A stretch of DNA of 64,000 nt from Ascidiaceihabitans sp029251465 (GTDB lineage: Bacteria > Pseudomonadota > Alphaproteobacteria > Rhodobacterales > Rhodobacteraceae). The stretch covers positions 1,488,001-1,552,000 of the forward strand of contig NZ_CP170633.1 in NCBI RefSeq assembly GCF_042932805.1, in the 5' to 3' direction. The notes below the pieces were generated by a model. The model searched no databases, was not told the origin of the DNA, and saw only the letters and a program-made list of their open reading frames with translations. This document shows positions 42,643-51,635 of the stretch, one piece after another (position 1 is the first letter of the stretch; each line of letters opens with the position of its first letter). The translations under genes and the position numbers were made by a program.

Positions 42643-43344
42643 CTAAGCCTTGGTTGACGTTGTGTCAGATTTTGTGCGCGCCTCTTCCGGTTTTTCACCG
42701 GTCACCAGATAGACGGTTTGCTCGGCGATTGCAGTGACGTGATCGCCCATGCGTTCCACGTTTTTGCCAATGAAATGCAAATGCATGCAGGCGGTGATGT
42801 TGCGTGGATCTTCCATCATGAATGTCAAAAGTTCACGGAACAGCGTGTTGTACATCTGGTCCACATCGCTGTCGCGTTCGATCACATCCCGGGCGATCTC
42901 GGCGTCGCGATTGACGTAGGCATCAAGCGCGTCTTTCAACATTGCCCCGACTTCTTTTGCCATGCGGCGCAGGCTGGCGGCAGAGCCACTGACCGGATCC
43001 ATTTGCGCCAAAACACCCGTGCGCTTGGCCATGTTTTTTGCGTAATCACCGATGCGTTCGAGATTGCCGCTGATTTTCATCACGCTCAGCACCAGACGCA
43101 AATCGCCGGCTGTGGGCGAGCGCAGCGCGATCAGCCGCGCGGCCTGTTCGTTTATGGATTCCTCTAGGGCGTCGATCACCTTGTCGGCGGCGCGCACTTG
43201 TTCGGCACGTTCAATGTCGCGGCTTTCGAGCGAAATAGCGCCCTCGACGATGGCCTCTTCGACCAGCCCGCCCATTTTCATAATCTGCGCCTGAATGTCT
43301 TCTAGGTCGCGGTCAAACGCGGATGCGATGTGGTTTTCTGTCAT
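42643..43344 (-). CDS. phoU: PhoU, negative regulator of the pho system
   Basis: 233 residues, two three-helix PhoU repeats with the metal-binding EXXXD pattern in ERIGDYAKNMA and ERMGDHVTAIAEQ. It links the Pst transporter to PhoR and lowers Pho output when phosphate is plentiful. It lies 10 bp after pstB. Confidence 0.95.
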   Translation of the reverse strand: MTENHIASAFDRDLEDIQAQIMKMGGLVEEAIVEGAISLESRDIERAEQVRAADKVIDALEESINEQAARLIALRSPTAGDLRLVLSVMKISGNLERIGDYAKNMAKRTGVLAQMDPVSGSAASLRRMAKEVGAMLKDALDAYVNRDAEIARDVIERDSDVDQMYNTLFRELLTFMMEDPRNITACMHLHFIGKNVERMGDHVTAIAEQTVYLVTGEKPEEARTKSDTTSTKA

Positions 43345-43354
43345 ATCGTTCTCC

Positions 43355-44152
43355 CTACCCGATCCGGCCAGTGATATAGCTTTCGGTGCGCGGGTCTGTT
43401 GGGTTGGTAAAAATCGCGGCCGTCTCGCCGTATTCTACAAGATTGCCGAGGTGAAAGAACGCGGTTTTTTGACTGACCCGCGCGGCCTGTTGCATCGAGT
43501 GTGTGACGATTACGACGGCGTAGTTTTCACGCAGCTCGTCGATCAACTCTTCGACTTGGGCAGTGGCGATGGGATCAAGGGCTGAGCAAGGCTCATCCAT
43601 CAGCAACACTTCGGGTTCGGTCGCAATTGCGCGCGCGATGCACAGGCGTTGTTGTTGTCCGCCTGACAATCCGGTGCCGGGGGCATCAAGGCGATCTTTG
43701 ACCTCTTCCCAGATCGCGGCGCGGCGCAAAGCGCTTTCGACAATGATGTTCAAATCCGCTTTGTTTTGCGCCAAACCGTGAATGCGTGGACCGTAGGCCA
43801 CGTTGTCAAAGATCGATTTCGGAAACGGATTGGGTTTTTGAAATACCATCCCGACCTTGGCGCGCAGTTGCACCGGATCAACACGGCGGTCGTAAATGTC
43901 TTCGCCGTCGATCAGAATATCACCCTCTACGCGGCAAATATCGATCGTGTCGTTCATCCGGTTGATACACCGCAAAAACGTCGATTTGCCACAACCCGAC
44001 GGGCCGATAAACGCGGTCACGGTGTTGGCTTCGATCTCGACGTTGACGTCTTTGATGGCGTGGTTGTCGCCGTAGTAAACCTGCACGTTGCGGGCGGCGA
44101 TTTTGACGTTTGCTGTGTCCACGACGTTCTCCTGAGTGTTCAAATCTTTCAT
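43355..44152 (-). CDS. pstB: PstB phosphate ABC transporter ATPase
   Basis: 265 residues from an ATG with AGGG upstream; an upstream in-frame ATG at 44203 lies inside pstA and adds an unsupported extension. Walker A GPSGCGKST, signature LSGGQQQRLCIARA, Walker B VLLMDEPCSALD and switch VTHSMQQA are present. It powers high-affinity phosphate uptake. Its ribosome-binding site overlaps the pstA stop. Confidence 0.95.
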   Translation of the reverse strand: MKDLNTQENVVDTANVKIAARNVQVYYGDNHAIKDVNVEIEANTVTAFIGPSGCGKSTFLRCINRMNDTIDICRVEGDILIDGEDIYDRRVDPVQLRAKVGMVFQKPNPFPKSIFDNVAYGPRIHGLAQNKADLNIIVESALRRAAIWEEVKDRLDAPGTGLSGGQQQRLCIARAIATEPEVLLMDEPCSALDPIATAQVEELIDELRENYAVVIVTHSMQQAARVSQKTAFFHLGNLVEYGETAAIFTNPTDPRTESYITGRIG

Positions 44153-44162
44153 GTCGCAATCC

Positions 44163-45494
44163 CTACCAGCGGCGTTCAAAGCGGCGGCGCAACAGCACCG
44201 CAATGGTGTTCATGGTGACCAAAAACACCAACAAAATAATGATGCCACCCCACGCGCGTTCGTAAAATGCAGGGTCCGCGCGTTTGGCCCATTCGTAGAT
44301 TTGCGCGGGCATGGCAGAGTTCGGCGACATCAAACCAGCCGCGATGCTGTCGGGCGGGTTTGAGGCGATAAAACCAACCATTCCGATCAACAACAGCGGT
44401 GCAGTTTCACCCAATGCCTGGGCTAGGCCAATGATCGTACCGGTCAAAATGCCCGGCGCTGCCAGTGGTAAGACATGGTGAAATACCGACTGCATTTTTG
44501 ATGCACCAACGCCCAAAGCGGCATCACGAATACTCGGTGGCACCGATTTCAACGAGGCCCGCGTCGAGATGATAATGGTCGGCAATGTCATCAGTGTCAG
44601 AACCAAACCACCGACCAAAGGCGCAGAATTCGGCAGGTGCATGTAGTTGATGAACACGGCCAGCCCCAAGATCCCGAACACGATAGATGGCACCGCGGCG
44701 AGGTTGGAAATATTTACCTCGATGATGTCCGTGATCCAGTTTTTCGGGGCGAATTCCTCAAGGTAGATGGACGCGGCGACACCGATTGGCAAGGCCAGCG
44801 CCAACACCACCAGCATCATGAACAAAGATCCGATCATCGACGTGCCCATGCCTGCTGCTTCGGGCCGCTGGTCTGACGCGTCTGATCCCGTGATAAAGGT
44901 CAGGTTAAACCGTTTTTGCAACGATCCATCCGTGATCAACTGATCGACAAAGTCCAACTGTTCGACGGAAATATTCTTGTCGTTGCCGATGCTGTCACGG
45001 CTGACGCGGCCCTTTAGAAATCCATCAACCCGTGACGAGGCGAGAAATTCGAATTCAACCGTTTCCCCGATTTGGTCGGGGTTGGCCAAGACAAAATTGC
45101 GCAAGTCAGCGGGCGCACTCTTTGACAAAATTCCAGCCATGGCCTTGGTTTTTAACGTCGTGTCCAATCCGGTCTTTGTGACCTTTTGTTCGAACGCGGA
45201 CTTCAGCAAAGGCGCGTAGCCAAAGGTCGATACTTTTTTCAGATCCGCCAGATCGCGATTACCGTTTTTATCCAGCTTGCTTTCCAGCAGCGTGACTTCA
45301 AGCGTCACAAATGTCTGCTGAAAGGCACCGGCCCCACGGCTGACAATGTTGAACACCAAAATGCACAGCATCAGCAGGCCAATGGCAATGGCGATCATGC
45401 CGTAGCTCTTGAACCGCGCCTCGGCGGCGTTGCGTTTTTTGGTGCGCCTGTCTTGGACCAACAGCGATGATTTAGGGCTCATGAGATCGCTCAA
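44163..45494 (-). CDS. pstA: PstA phosphate ABC transporter permease
   Basis: 443 residues, longer than the E. coli protein (296) because of a large periplasmic insertion between the first transmembrane helix (about 33-53) and the channel core. The core shows the binding-protein-dependent permease motif near ALGVGASKMQSVFHHVLP. This long form is known in alphaproteobacteria. It overlaps pstC by 4 bp. Confidence 0.93.
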   Translation of the reverse strand: MSDLMSPKSSLLVQDRRTKKRNAAEARFKSYGMIAIAIGLLMLCILVFNIVSRGAGAFQQTFVTLEVTLLESKLDKNGNRDLADLKKVSTFGYAPLLKSAFEQKVTKTGLDTTLKTKAMAGILSKSAPADLRNFVLANPDQIGETVEFEFLASSRVDGFLKGRVSRDSIGNDKNISVEQLDFVDQLITDGSLQKRFNLTFITGSDASDQRPEAAGMGTSMIGSLFMMLVVLALALPIGVAASIYLEEFAPKNWITDIIEVNISNLAAVPSIVFGILGLAVFINYMHLPNSAPLVGGLVLTLMTLPTIIISTRASLKSVPPSIRDAALGVGASKMQSVFHHVLPLAAPGILTGTIIGLAQALGETAPLLLIGMVGFIASNPPDSIAAGLMSPNSAMPAQIYEWAKRADPAFYERAWGGIIILLVFLVTMNTIAVLLRRRFERRW

Positions 45495-46972
45495 TCGTAC
45501 TGCTCCCGATATTTGCGCACAATGACCAGCGCGATAATGTTAAGCCCCAAGGTCAGCACAAACAGCGTCAGGCCCAAGGCAAATGCGACCAGCGTTTCGG
45601 GGCTGGCAAAGTCGGTATCGCCGGTCAATTGGCTGACGATACGGGTGGTGATTGTGGTCATCGCCTCGAGCGGGTTGCCGCTGAATTTGGCGATGGCCCC
45701 TGCCCCCAAAACCACGATCATGGTTTCGCCAATGGCGCGCGATGCGGCCAACAAAATGGCGCCGACAATGCCCGGTAACGCGGCTGGCAACACCACTTGG
45801 CGGATGGTTTCGGACTGTGTCGCACCAAGGCCATACGACCCGTCACGCAAGGATTGCGGCACCGCATTGATGATGTCATCGGACAAGGACGACACGAACG
45901 GGATCAGCATGATGCCCATCACCAGGCCAGCGGTCAAAACGGCTGTTGCGCCGCTCATCCATTCAACGCCCAGCAGCCCGTCTTCGCCGCGCCCAAAGAT
46001 GTTCACCAACATTGGCCCCACAGTCAGCAGCGCAAACAAACCGTACACAATTGTCGGAATCCCCGCGAGGATCTCGATCAGAGGTTTCGCAGCCGAGCGC
46101 ACCTTGGCCCCCGCATATTCACTGAGGTAAATCGCAGCGAACAGGCCGATCGGCACGGCCACAGCCAGCGCGATAGCCGAGATGTACAGCGTGCCCCAGA
46201 GCAGCGGCAGGATCGACAAATCGCTGTTACCACGAAAATTCGGGGCCCATTTTGGCCCAAAGAAAAAGTCGGTCCACGGGTGCAGGCGGAAGAAATTGAT
46301 TGATTCAAACAGCATTGAAAACACGATGCCAACGGTGGTCAAAACCGCCAGCGATGCGGCCAAAATCAGCAATGCCAAAATACCGCGTTCGACGGTGTTG
46401 CGCGCGCGAAAATCAGGTTTGGAAATGGCCACTGAAATCGCAAAACCGATCAGGGCCAGCGCCAAAGTGATGCCAATCATCCAGAACCGGCCTGAGCTCG
46501 ATTGCTGGCGGTAGACTTGCGCAGCACTCAGGACTTCGGGTTTCACGACTGACCCAAGCGCGACGCCAACAGCGGCCAATGCCGCCCGCACATCGGTTGT
46601 GGTTGTGTCCAGCGCCAAGGCGGCTTCGCGCGTCATTTCGCCAGACCGGATTACGATGTCCAAACCGTTGGCCACGCGGCGCACGTCGCTCATGACCAAC
46701 CCAACCGAAGACCCTTCGGCGATCACACTGTCAGGGATCAATTTAACCACAGCGGTTTCGATCATCATCGGTTGCGCAAGCAGCCAAATCACCAGCACCC
46801 CAAGGGCCGGCACACCGGTGAACATCGCAGCATTGGTGCCGTAATACGTCGGCAATGAATGCAGCTTGCGACGATCGCCACCAGCGCCCGCCAAGGCACG
46901 ATTGCGCGCCACGCTGTAGGCCAAAACCGTCAGCGCGAGGATCACAAGAATTACGATGGTGGTGGTGCCCAT
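45491..46972 (-). CDS. pstC: PstC phosphate ABC transporter permease
   Basis: 493 residues versus 319 in E. coli, with an N-terminal extension containing extra hydrophobic segments and a periplasmic domain. The C-terminal half has the permease core with GLGATQSETIRQVVLPAALP. It starts 83 bp after pstS, separated by a strong hairpin. Confidence 0.93.
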   Translation of the reverse strand: MGTTTIVILVILALTVLAYSVARNRALAGAGGDRRKLHSLPTYYGTNAAMFTGVPALGVLVIWLLAQPMMIETAVVKLIPDSVIAEGSSVGLVMSDVRRVANGLDIVIRSGEMTREAALALDTTTTDVRAALAAVGVALGSVVKPEVLSAAQVYRQQSSSGRFWMIGITLALALIGFAISVAISKPDFRARNTVERGILALLILAASLAVLTTVGIVFSMLFESINFFRLHPWTDFFFGPKWAPNFRGNSDLSILPLLWGTLYISAIALAVAVPIGLFAAIYLSEYAGAKVRSAAKPLIEILAGIPTIVYGLFALLTVGPMLVNIFGRGEDGLLGVEWMSGATAVLTAGLVMGIMLIPFVSSLSDDIINAVPQSLRDGSYGLGATQSETIRQVVLPAALPGIVGAILLAASRAIGETMIVVLGAGAIAKFSGNPLEAMTTITTRIVSQLTGDTDFASPETLVAFALGLTLFVLTLGLNIIALVIVRKYREQYD

Positions 46973-47009
46973 AGTCGTGGCTTTCGCTGAAGTGCGTCGT
47001 TCAAAAAGT

Positions 47010-47047
47010 CACGCGGGGGGCCGCCAATTCTGACCGCCCCCCGCGTG
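47010..47047 (-). terminator. hairpin between pstS and pstC, attenuator-like
   Basis: An 11-bp perfect stem CACGCGGGGGG / CCCCCCGCGTG encloses a 16-nt loop and is followed on the minus strand by ACTTTTTG. It has the form of a rho-independent terminator just after pstS; partial readthrough would favour the binding protein over the membrane subunits. Confidence 0.8.
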
Positions 47048-47055
47048 GTGATGTT

Positions 47056-48093
47056 TTAGGAACCGGAGTTCATGACCGCCTCGTCAGCGACATTGGTTTG
47101 AGTTTTTTCGAGCTCAGGATCGGCGACCAAACCGTATTCGGCCAACGGACCGTCTGGACCGGCGATTTCCTCAGCAACAAAGAACTCAGCGAATTCTTTC
47201 AGCCCCGGGATCACGCCGATGTGCGCCTTTTTCACGTAGAAAAACAACGGGCGTGATACGGGGTATTCGCCGGTCGAAATGCTCTCGGTTGAGGGCACAA
47301 CATCTGACATCGTTGCGACTTGCAGCTTGTCTGTGTTGTTTTCGTAAAACGCCAGACCGAACACGCCGATGCCGTCTTTGTTGCTTTCAATCCGCGCTAG
47401 CGTTTCGGTGTAATCGCCGTCGATGTCGACCGATTTGCCGTCCGTGCGCAAACCGATGCAGGCTTTTTCAGCTGCCTTTTTGTCGCCACTCGCTGCCTTG
47501 AGCGCGTCGAATGCGCCAGTTGCTTCGCAGCCCTCAAGGATCACTTTGTCCTCGAACACTTCGCGGGTGCCGTGTTTGGTGCCGGGCACAAAGGCCTGGA
47601 TCGGCTGGTCGGGAAAGGACGCGTTGACCTGGTTCCAGTTGGTATTCGGATTGGCGACCATCTGGCCGTCGACCAAGATCGTGTCGGACAGGGCAAGGTA
47701 CCAATCCGTCGGTGTGAACGCGAATGCCTCGCCTGCGATGTCAGAGGCAAAGACGATGCCGTCATATCCGATGCGCACTTCGATGATGTCGGTGACACCG
47801 TTGGCCGCACACACTTCGATTTCGCCGGATTTGATTTGGCGCGATGCGTTGGCCACGTCGATGGTGTTTTCGCCCACGCCTTCGCAAAAGCGTTTGAGGC
47901 CTGCAGATGATCCGCCCGATTCCACAACCGGCGTCGGGAAATCAAAGTTTTCGCCAAACGCTTCGGCCACGATCGAGGCGTAGGGCAAAACGGTAGATGA
48001 TCCGGCGACTTGGACTTGATCGCGGGCGGCGGCGGCTGTGGCGGTTACGGCAGCAATCGCCAGCGCAGAAGTTGAGAGTTTTACGAGTGACAT
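47056..48093 (-). CDS. pstS: PstS periplasmic phosphate-binding protein
   Basis: 345 residues. Signal peptide (MSLVKLSTSALAIAAVTATAAA, cleaved near AAA-RD) and phosphate-binding N-terminus QVAGSSTVLPYASIVAEAF, with SGGSSAGLKRFC in the binding loop. Captures phosphate for PstCAB. It has its own Pho box 80-108 bp upstream and an attenuator hairpin downstream. Confidence 0.95.
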   Translation of the reverse strand: MSLVKLSTSALAIAAVTATAAAARDQVQVAGSSTVLPYASIVAEAFGENFDFPTPVVESGGSSAGLKRFCEGVGENTIDVANASRQIKSGEIEVCAANGVTDIIEVRIGYDGIVFASDIAGEAFAFTPTDWYLALSDTILVDGQMVANPNTNWNQVNASFPDQPIQAFVPGTKHGTREVFEDKVILEGCEATGAFDALKAASGDKKAAEKACIGLRTDGKSVDIDGDYTETLARIESNKDGIGVFGLAFYENNTDKLQVATMSDVVPSTESISTGEYPVSRPLFFYVKKAHIGVIPGLKEFAEFFVAEEIAGPDGPLAEYGLVADPELEKTQTNVADEAVMNSGS

Positions 48094-48172
48094 GCGTGTC
48101 TCCGTGTAAGGTCTATGCGATCACCCCCATGGCGATCTTGCCGCAGATCTAGGGGGCAGTTGCATAGCTTTT

Positions 48173-48201
48173 GTGACACCTGTGTAACAGTTTGATGACA
48201 A
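48173..48201 (-). promoter_or_regulatory. Pho box with three 7-bp repeats
   Basis: On the minus strand TTGTCAT, CTGTTAC and GTGTCAC follow one another at exactly 11-bp intervals (repeat starts at 48195, 48184 and 48173 on the plus strand), close to the PhoB consensus CTGTCAT with 4-bp spacers. It lies between phoR and pstS, 80 bp before the pstS start codon. Confidence 0.85.
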
Positions 48202-48230
48202 GACCACGGATAGGTCGCATTTTTCGCGAT

Positions 48231-49316
48231 TTACGCAGAAATTGGCAGAACCACAGCAAAGGTCGATCCGGCACCTTTGACGCTGCTGATCTTGAGGCGC
48301 CCGCGATGCCGGTTCACGATGTGTTTGGTGATCGCAAGGCCAAGCCCCGTGCCGCCCAATGCGCGACTGCGATGATCATCGACGCGGTAAAACCGTTCGG
48401 TCAGACGGGGCAAATGGACCTCGTCTATGCCATCGCCGTAATCTGTAATCTGGATCAGGGCGCAAGGACCACGTGCAAAAGCCTCGCGTTTCAGCCGTTT
48501 TAGCGACACGGTCACACGCCCACCACTGCTGCCGTATTTGATCGCGTTGCCGATCAGATTGGTGAACACCTGGCGCAGTTGATCGGCGTCGCCTGCGATG
48601 ATCAGCTCTGAGTCTGAAAAATCCGTTTCAATGTTGACGCCCGCCGCATCAGCAACCGGTTTGATCGAATGAATGGTCGACAGTAACACCGCATCGACGC
48701 AGACGTTGTCTGTCGGGCGCACGCGCTCATCGCTTTCCACTTGGCTTAGCGACAACAGATCGCCGACCAGCCGGTTCATCCGTTCCGCTTCGCTCTGCAT
48801 GATGCCCAAGAACCGGTCGTGCGCGGGCGCGTCGTTTTTCGCAGGCCCTCTGAGCGTCTCGATAAACCCCATCAATGCGGTCAGCGGCGTACGCAATTCA
48901 TGGCTGACGTTGGCGACAAAATCGCGGCGCATCTGGCTGGTTTGGGTCACATGCGTGATGTCCTCAAAACACAGGATGACCACTGTGTCGCCGGCGTCCA
49001 CAACAGCGCGGCAGCTGACAGAAAACAACGTTTCTTGGCCAATATCGGTGTGCACGTACCGCGTGGTGCGATTTTCGCCATCTGCTTGCGTGGCTTCGAT
49101 GCTGTGCAAAATGTCGGGCTGGCGCAGCATCGCGATGTAGCTGCGCTCAATGATTTGATCACCCAACAGCGCGCGCGCATCTGCGTTCGCCGCGATAATC
49201 CGGTCATCCAGATCGATAGCAAGGCCGGGCAACGGCAGCGCATTCAGAAGAGACTGAAAACCGGCGTTGCCCAACGGTTTATCCTTGGCTGGCAGCGACT
49301 GCCGCCGTGAAAACAT
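48231..49316 (-). CDS. phoR: PhoR sensor histidine kinase
   Basis: 361 residues from the ATG at 49316; a further ATG 30 bp upstream lies deeper in the previous gene. A PAS domain (about 20-110, with ALPLPGLAIDLDDRIIAANA) precedes the HisKA domain, phospho-acceptor His139 in VSHELRTP, then the HATPase domain (NLIGNAIKYG, DYGDGI, GGTGLGLAI). No transmembrane segment is visible, unlike E. coli PhoR, so membrane contact would be through PhoU/Pst. It overlaps the preceding PLP enzyme gene by 38 bp. Confidence 0.93.
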   Translation of the reverse strand: MFSRRQSLPAKDKPLGNAGFQSLLNALPLPGLAIDLDDRIIAANADARALLGDQIIERSYIAMLRQPDILHSIEATQADGENRTTRYVHTDIGQETLFSVSCRAVVDAGDTVVILCFEDITHVTQTSQMRRDFVANVSHELRTPLTALMGFIETLRGPAKNDAPAHDRFLGIMQSEAERMNRLVGDLLSLSQVESDERVRPTDNVCVDAVLLSTIHSIKPVADAAGVNIETDFSDSELIIAGDADQLRQVFTNLIGNAIKYGSSGGRVTVSLKRLKREAFARGPCALIQITDYGDGIDEVHLPRLTERFYRVDDHRSRALGGTGLGLAITKHIVNRHRGRLKISSVKGAGSTFAVVLPISA

Positions 49317-50463
49317 CACACAGCGTTTTGGGGTCTTCCAGGCCAACCGAGATGCGAAAGAACCCTTCGCTCATGCCAAGCTCGGCGCGTTTTGCCTCGG
49401 TTAGGGCGCGGTGCGATGATGACGCAGGGTGCGAAATGGTCGTGCCGACGTCGCCCAAGGTTGGCGCGAAATTCAGCCCCTCAGCGGCGCGGGTAAAGGC
49501 GTTTGCAGACTTGCGCCCGCCCACCATTTCAAAGCTGACCATGTTGCAGAACTGTCCGTTCAACAGGGCGGCTGCACGGGCGTGATCGGGGTGGTCATCA
49601 CGGGATGGGTACAGCACACGTTTGACGCCATCCAGTCCCGCCAAATGATCGGCCAGCGTCGCTGCAGTGCTCTGGGCACGATCAAAACGCAGCTCGAACG
49701 ATAGCAAGCCACGCTCTGCCAACCAGCAATCAAACGGGCTGGGCGACATGCCTGTGGTGACGCAGAACACCCGCATCCGGTCGGCCAGTTCCTGGGTATT
49801 TGCAGCAACATAGCCCAGCATCACGTCCGAATGGCCCGCCAGCAGTTTGGTGATCGAATGGATCACAATGTCAGCGCCGGCATCGAACGCTTTGAACGCG
49901 CGCGGCGTGGTGAATGTGTTGTCGACGACCAGCAAGACGCCGGTTTCTTTGGCAAGGGCGGCAAGGCCTGTGATGTCGGCCACACGCAGGGTCGGGTTCG
50001 ACACGACCTCGACCAAAATCATCGTGGTTTCAGGGCGGATCGCGGCGCGCACAGCCGCCACATCACAGGGGTCAACCATCGAAGTGGTGATGCCAAGGCG
50101 CGGCAAATCTTCGGACATCAGGCGCAGGGACCGACCGTACAACTGGTTGCCGCCAATCACGTGGTCACCCGCCTTGGTCAAGCCCAGCAAAACCGCGGAC
50201 ACAGCCGCCATGCCGCTAGAGGTCACAACGCCCGGAAATGGCGCGTCTTCCAGCTTGTCGATCAAGCCGCCAAGGACATCTGCGTTCGGGTGGCCCTCGC
50301 GCGAGTAGGTGTAGCCCTGCAGATCGCCATCGTATTGCTGATCCAGCATGTCGGGCGTGTCCGAGGCGTAGACCACAGACATCGACAACGGTGTCACAAC
50401 CGGGCGGCTGGCGCTGGCGGGCAGCGGCACAGGGCGCATGATGGATGGTTTTTCGTTCTTCAT
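49279..50463 (-). CDS. PLP-dependent trans-sulfuration enzyme (methionine gamma-lyase/cystathionine-type)
   Basis: 394 residues of the Cys/Met metabolism PLP family. The PLP Lys is in SITKLLAGHSDV; YTYSREGHPNADVL and SSGMAAVSA and the YGRSLRL tyrosine line the active site. Family members split or form cystathionine, homocysteine or methionine thioethers; the exact reaction cannot be set from sequence. It is between phoR and a gamma-carbonic anhydrase gene, 1 bp from the latter, so it belongs to a longer minus-strand unit. Confidence 0.9.
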   Translation of the reverse strand: MKNEKPSIMRPVPLPASASRPVVTPLSMSVVYASDTPDMLDQQYDGDLQGYTYSREGHPNADVLGGLIDKLEDAPFPGVVTSSGMAAVSAVLLGLTKAGDHVIGGNQLYGRSLRLMSEDLPRLGITTSMVDPCDVAAVRAAIRPETTMILVEVVSNPTLRVADITGLAALAKETGVLLVVDNTFTTPRAFKAFDAGADIVIHSITKLLAGHSDVMLGYVAANTQELADRMRVFCVTTGMSPSPFDCWLAERGLLSFELRFDRAQSTAATLADHLAGLDGVKRVLYPSRDDHPDHARAAALLNGQFCNMVSFEMVGGRKSANAFTRAAEGLNFAPTLGDVGTTISHPASSSHRALTEAKRAELGMSEGFFRISVGLEDPKTLCDVFTAAVAASQG

Positions 50464-50988
50464 TTAGCCAACAACTTTCATCTGATCGCGGAAACGGCGC
50501 ATGTTATCTTGGTAGTGCAAGGCTGAGCCCTCGAGCATTTTGATGGCTTGGTCATCCAATTGACGCACGACTTTGCCCGGTGCGCCCATGACCAACGACC
50601 CGTCCGGAACTTCCTTGCCTTCGGTGATCAACGCCCCTGCCCCGATCAAACAATTCTTGCCGATCCTGGCACCGTTCAGAATGGTCGCACCCATCCCGAT
50701 CAAGGAATTGTCGCCAATGGTACAGCCGTGCAGCATGACTTTGTGGCCGATGGTGCAGTTGGTGCCGATGCGCAAAGGATAGCCTTTGTCGATGTGCATC
50801 ACGCAGTTTTCCTGCACGTTTGACCCAGCCCCGATGCGGATTTCTTCGTGATCAGCGCGGATCGTGGCCCCGAACCAAACCGAGGCACCCGCCTCTAGTA
50901 CAACTTTGCCAATCAGGTTGGCGTCCGGTGCGACCCATGTGTCGGCGTGCATTTGCGGCGTGTCATCGCCAAGGGCGTAAATGGTCAT
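50464..50988 (-). CDS. gamma-class carbonic anhydrase family protein
   Basis: 174 residues of left-handed beta-helix hexapeptide repeats (for example IGAGSNVQENCVMHIDKG, TIGHKVMLHGCTIGDNS). The metal-binding His residues are visible in VMHID and GHKVMLHG. Members may hydrate CO2, bind zinc or iron, or be acyltransferase-like scaffolds (YrdA/CaiE-type). Starts overlap the gmk gene by 4 bp. Confidence 0.88.
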   Translation of the reverse strand: MTIYALGDDTPQMHADTWVAPDANLIGKVVLEAGASVWFGATIRADHEEIRIGAGSNVQENCVMHIDKGYPLRIGTNCTIGHKVMLHGCTIGDNSLIGMGATILNGARIGKNCLIGAGALITEGKEVPDGSLVMGAPGKVVRQLDDQAIKMLEGSALHYQDNMRRFRDQMKVVG

Positions 50989-51629
50989 GGTGTGTCCTCG
51001 AATTGAGTTTGCAGGGCGCGCACGTGATCGGTCAAATGCGGTTGCTGGCTGCGGCGCAGGCGCGTGGCACTGATGATCGTCTTCAGCTGCTCTTCGGTTC
51101 GATCAAGATCGTCGTTCACCAGCACAAAATCGTAACCGCCCCAGTGGCTGATTTCATCCCAGCTTTTCTCCATCCGGCGCGCAATGGTTTCCGGATCATC
51201 CTGACCACGGTTTTCCAGACGGCGACGCAGTTCAGTGATCGAAGGCGGCAGCAGGAAAATCGACAAAGTGTGCGGACCCAAGGCCGAGTTGGTGATTTGC
51301 TGCGCGCCTTGCCAGTCGATGTCAAACAGCACGTCGCGGCCCCGATCGATGGTTTTTTGCACCGGCCCTTTGGGGGAGCCGTAGAAATTGCCAAAGACGT
51401 GGGCGTGCTCCAGCATTTCGCCGCTCGACACCATCGATTTGAAATCGGCTTCTTCGGTGAAATGGTAATCTTTGCCGTCGATTTCCCCGACGCGCGGGTT
51501 GCGGGTGGTCGCGGACACGGAAAAGCTCAGCTCGGGATCCCACGTTCGCAATCGTTTGGCCAGCGTACTTTTGCCCGCACCCGAAGGCGAAGACAGGATG
51601 ATCAACAAACCACGACGATCGATACTCAT
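50985..51629 (-). CDS. gmk: guanylate kinase
   Basis: 214 residues. P-loop SSPSGAGKSTL (about 12-22), GMP-binding STTRNPRVGE-like region (SATTRNPRVGEIDGKDY) and the YGSPKGPVQ segment. Phosphorylates GMP to GDP. It lies 6 bp after yicC, the gene order common in Rhodobacterales. Confidence 0.95.
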   Translation of the reverse strand: MSIDRRGLLIILSSPSGAGKSTLAKRLRTWDPELSFSVSATTRNPRVGEIDGKDYHFTEEADFKSMVSSGEMLEHAHVFGNFYGSPKGPVQKTIDRGRDVLFDIDWQGAQQITNSALGPHTLSIFLLPPSITELRRRLENRGQDDPETIARRMEKSWDEISHWGGYDFVLVNDDLDRTEEQLKTIISATRLRRSQQPHLTDHVRALQTQFEDTP

Positions 51630-51635
51630 TTCCGG

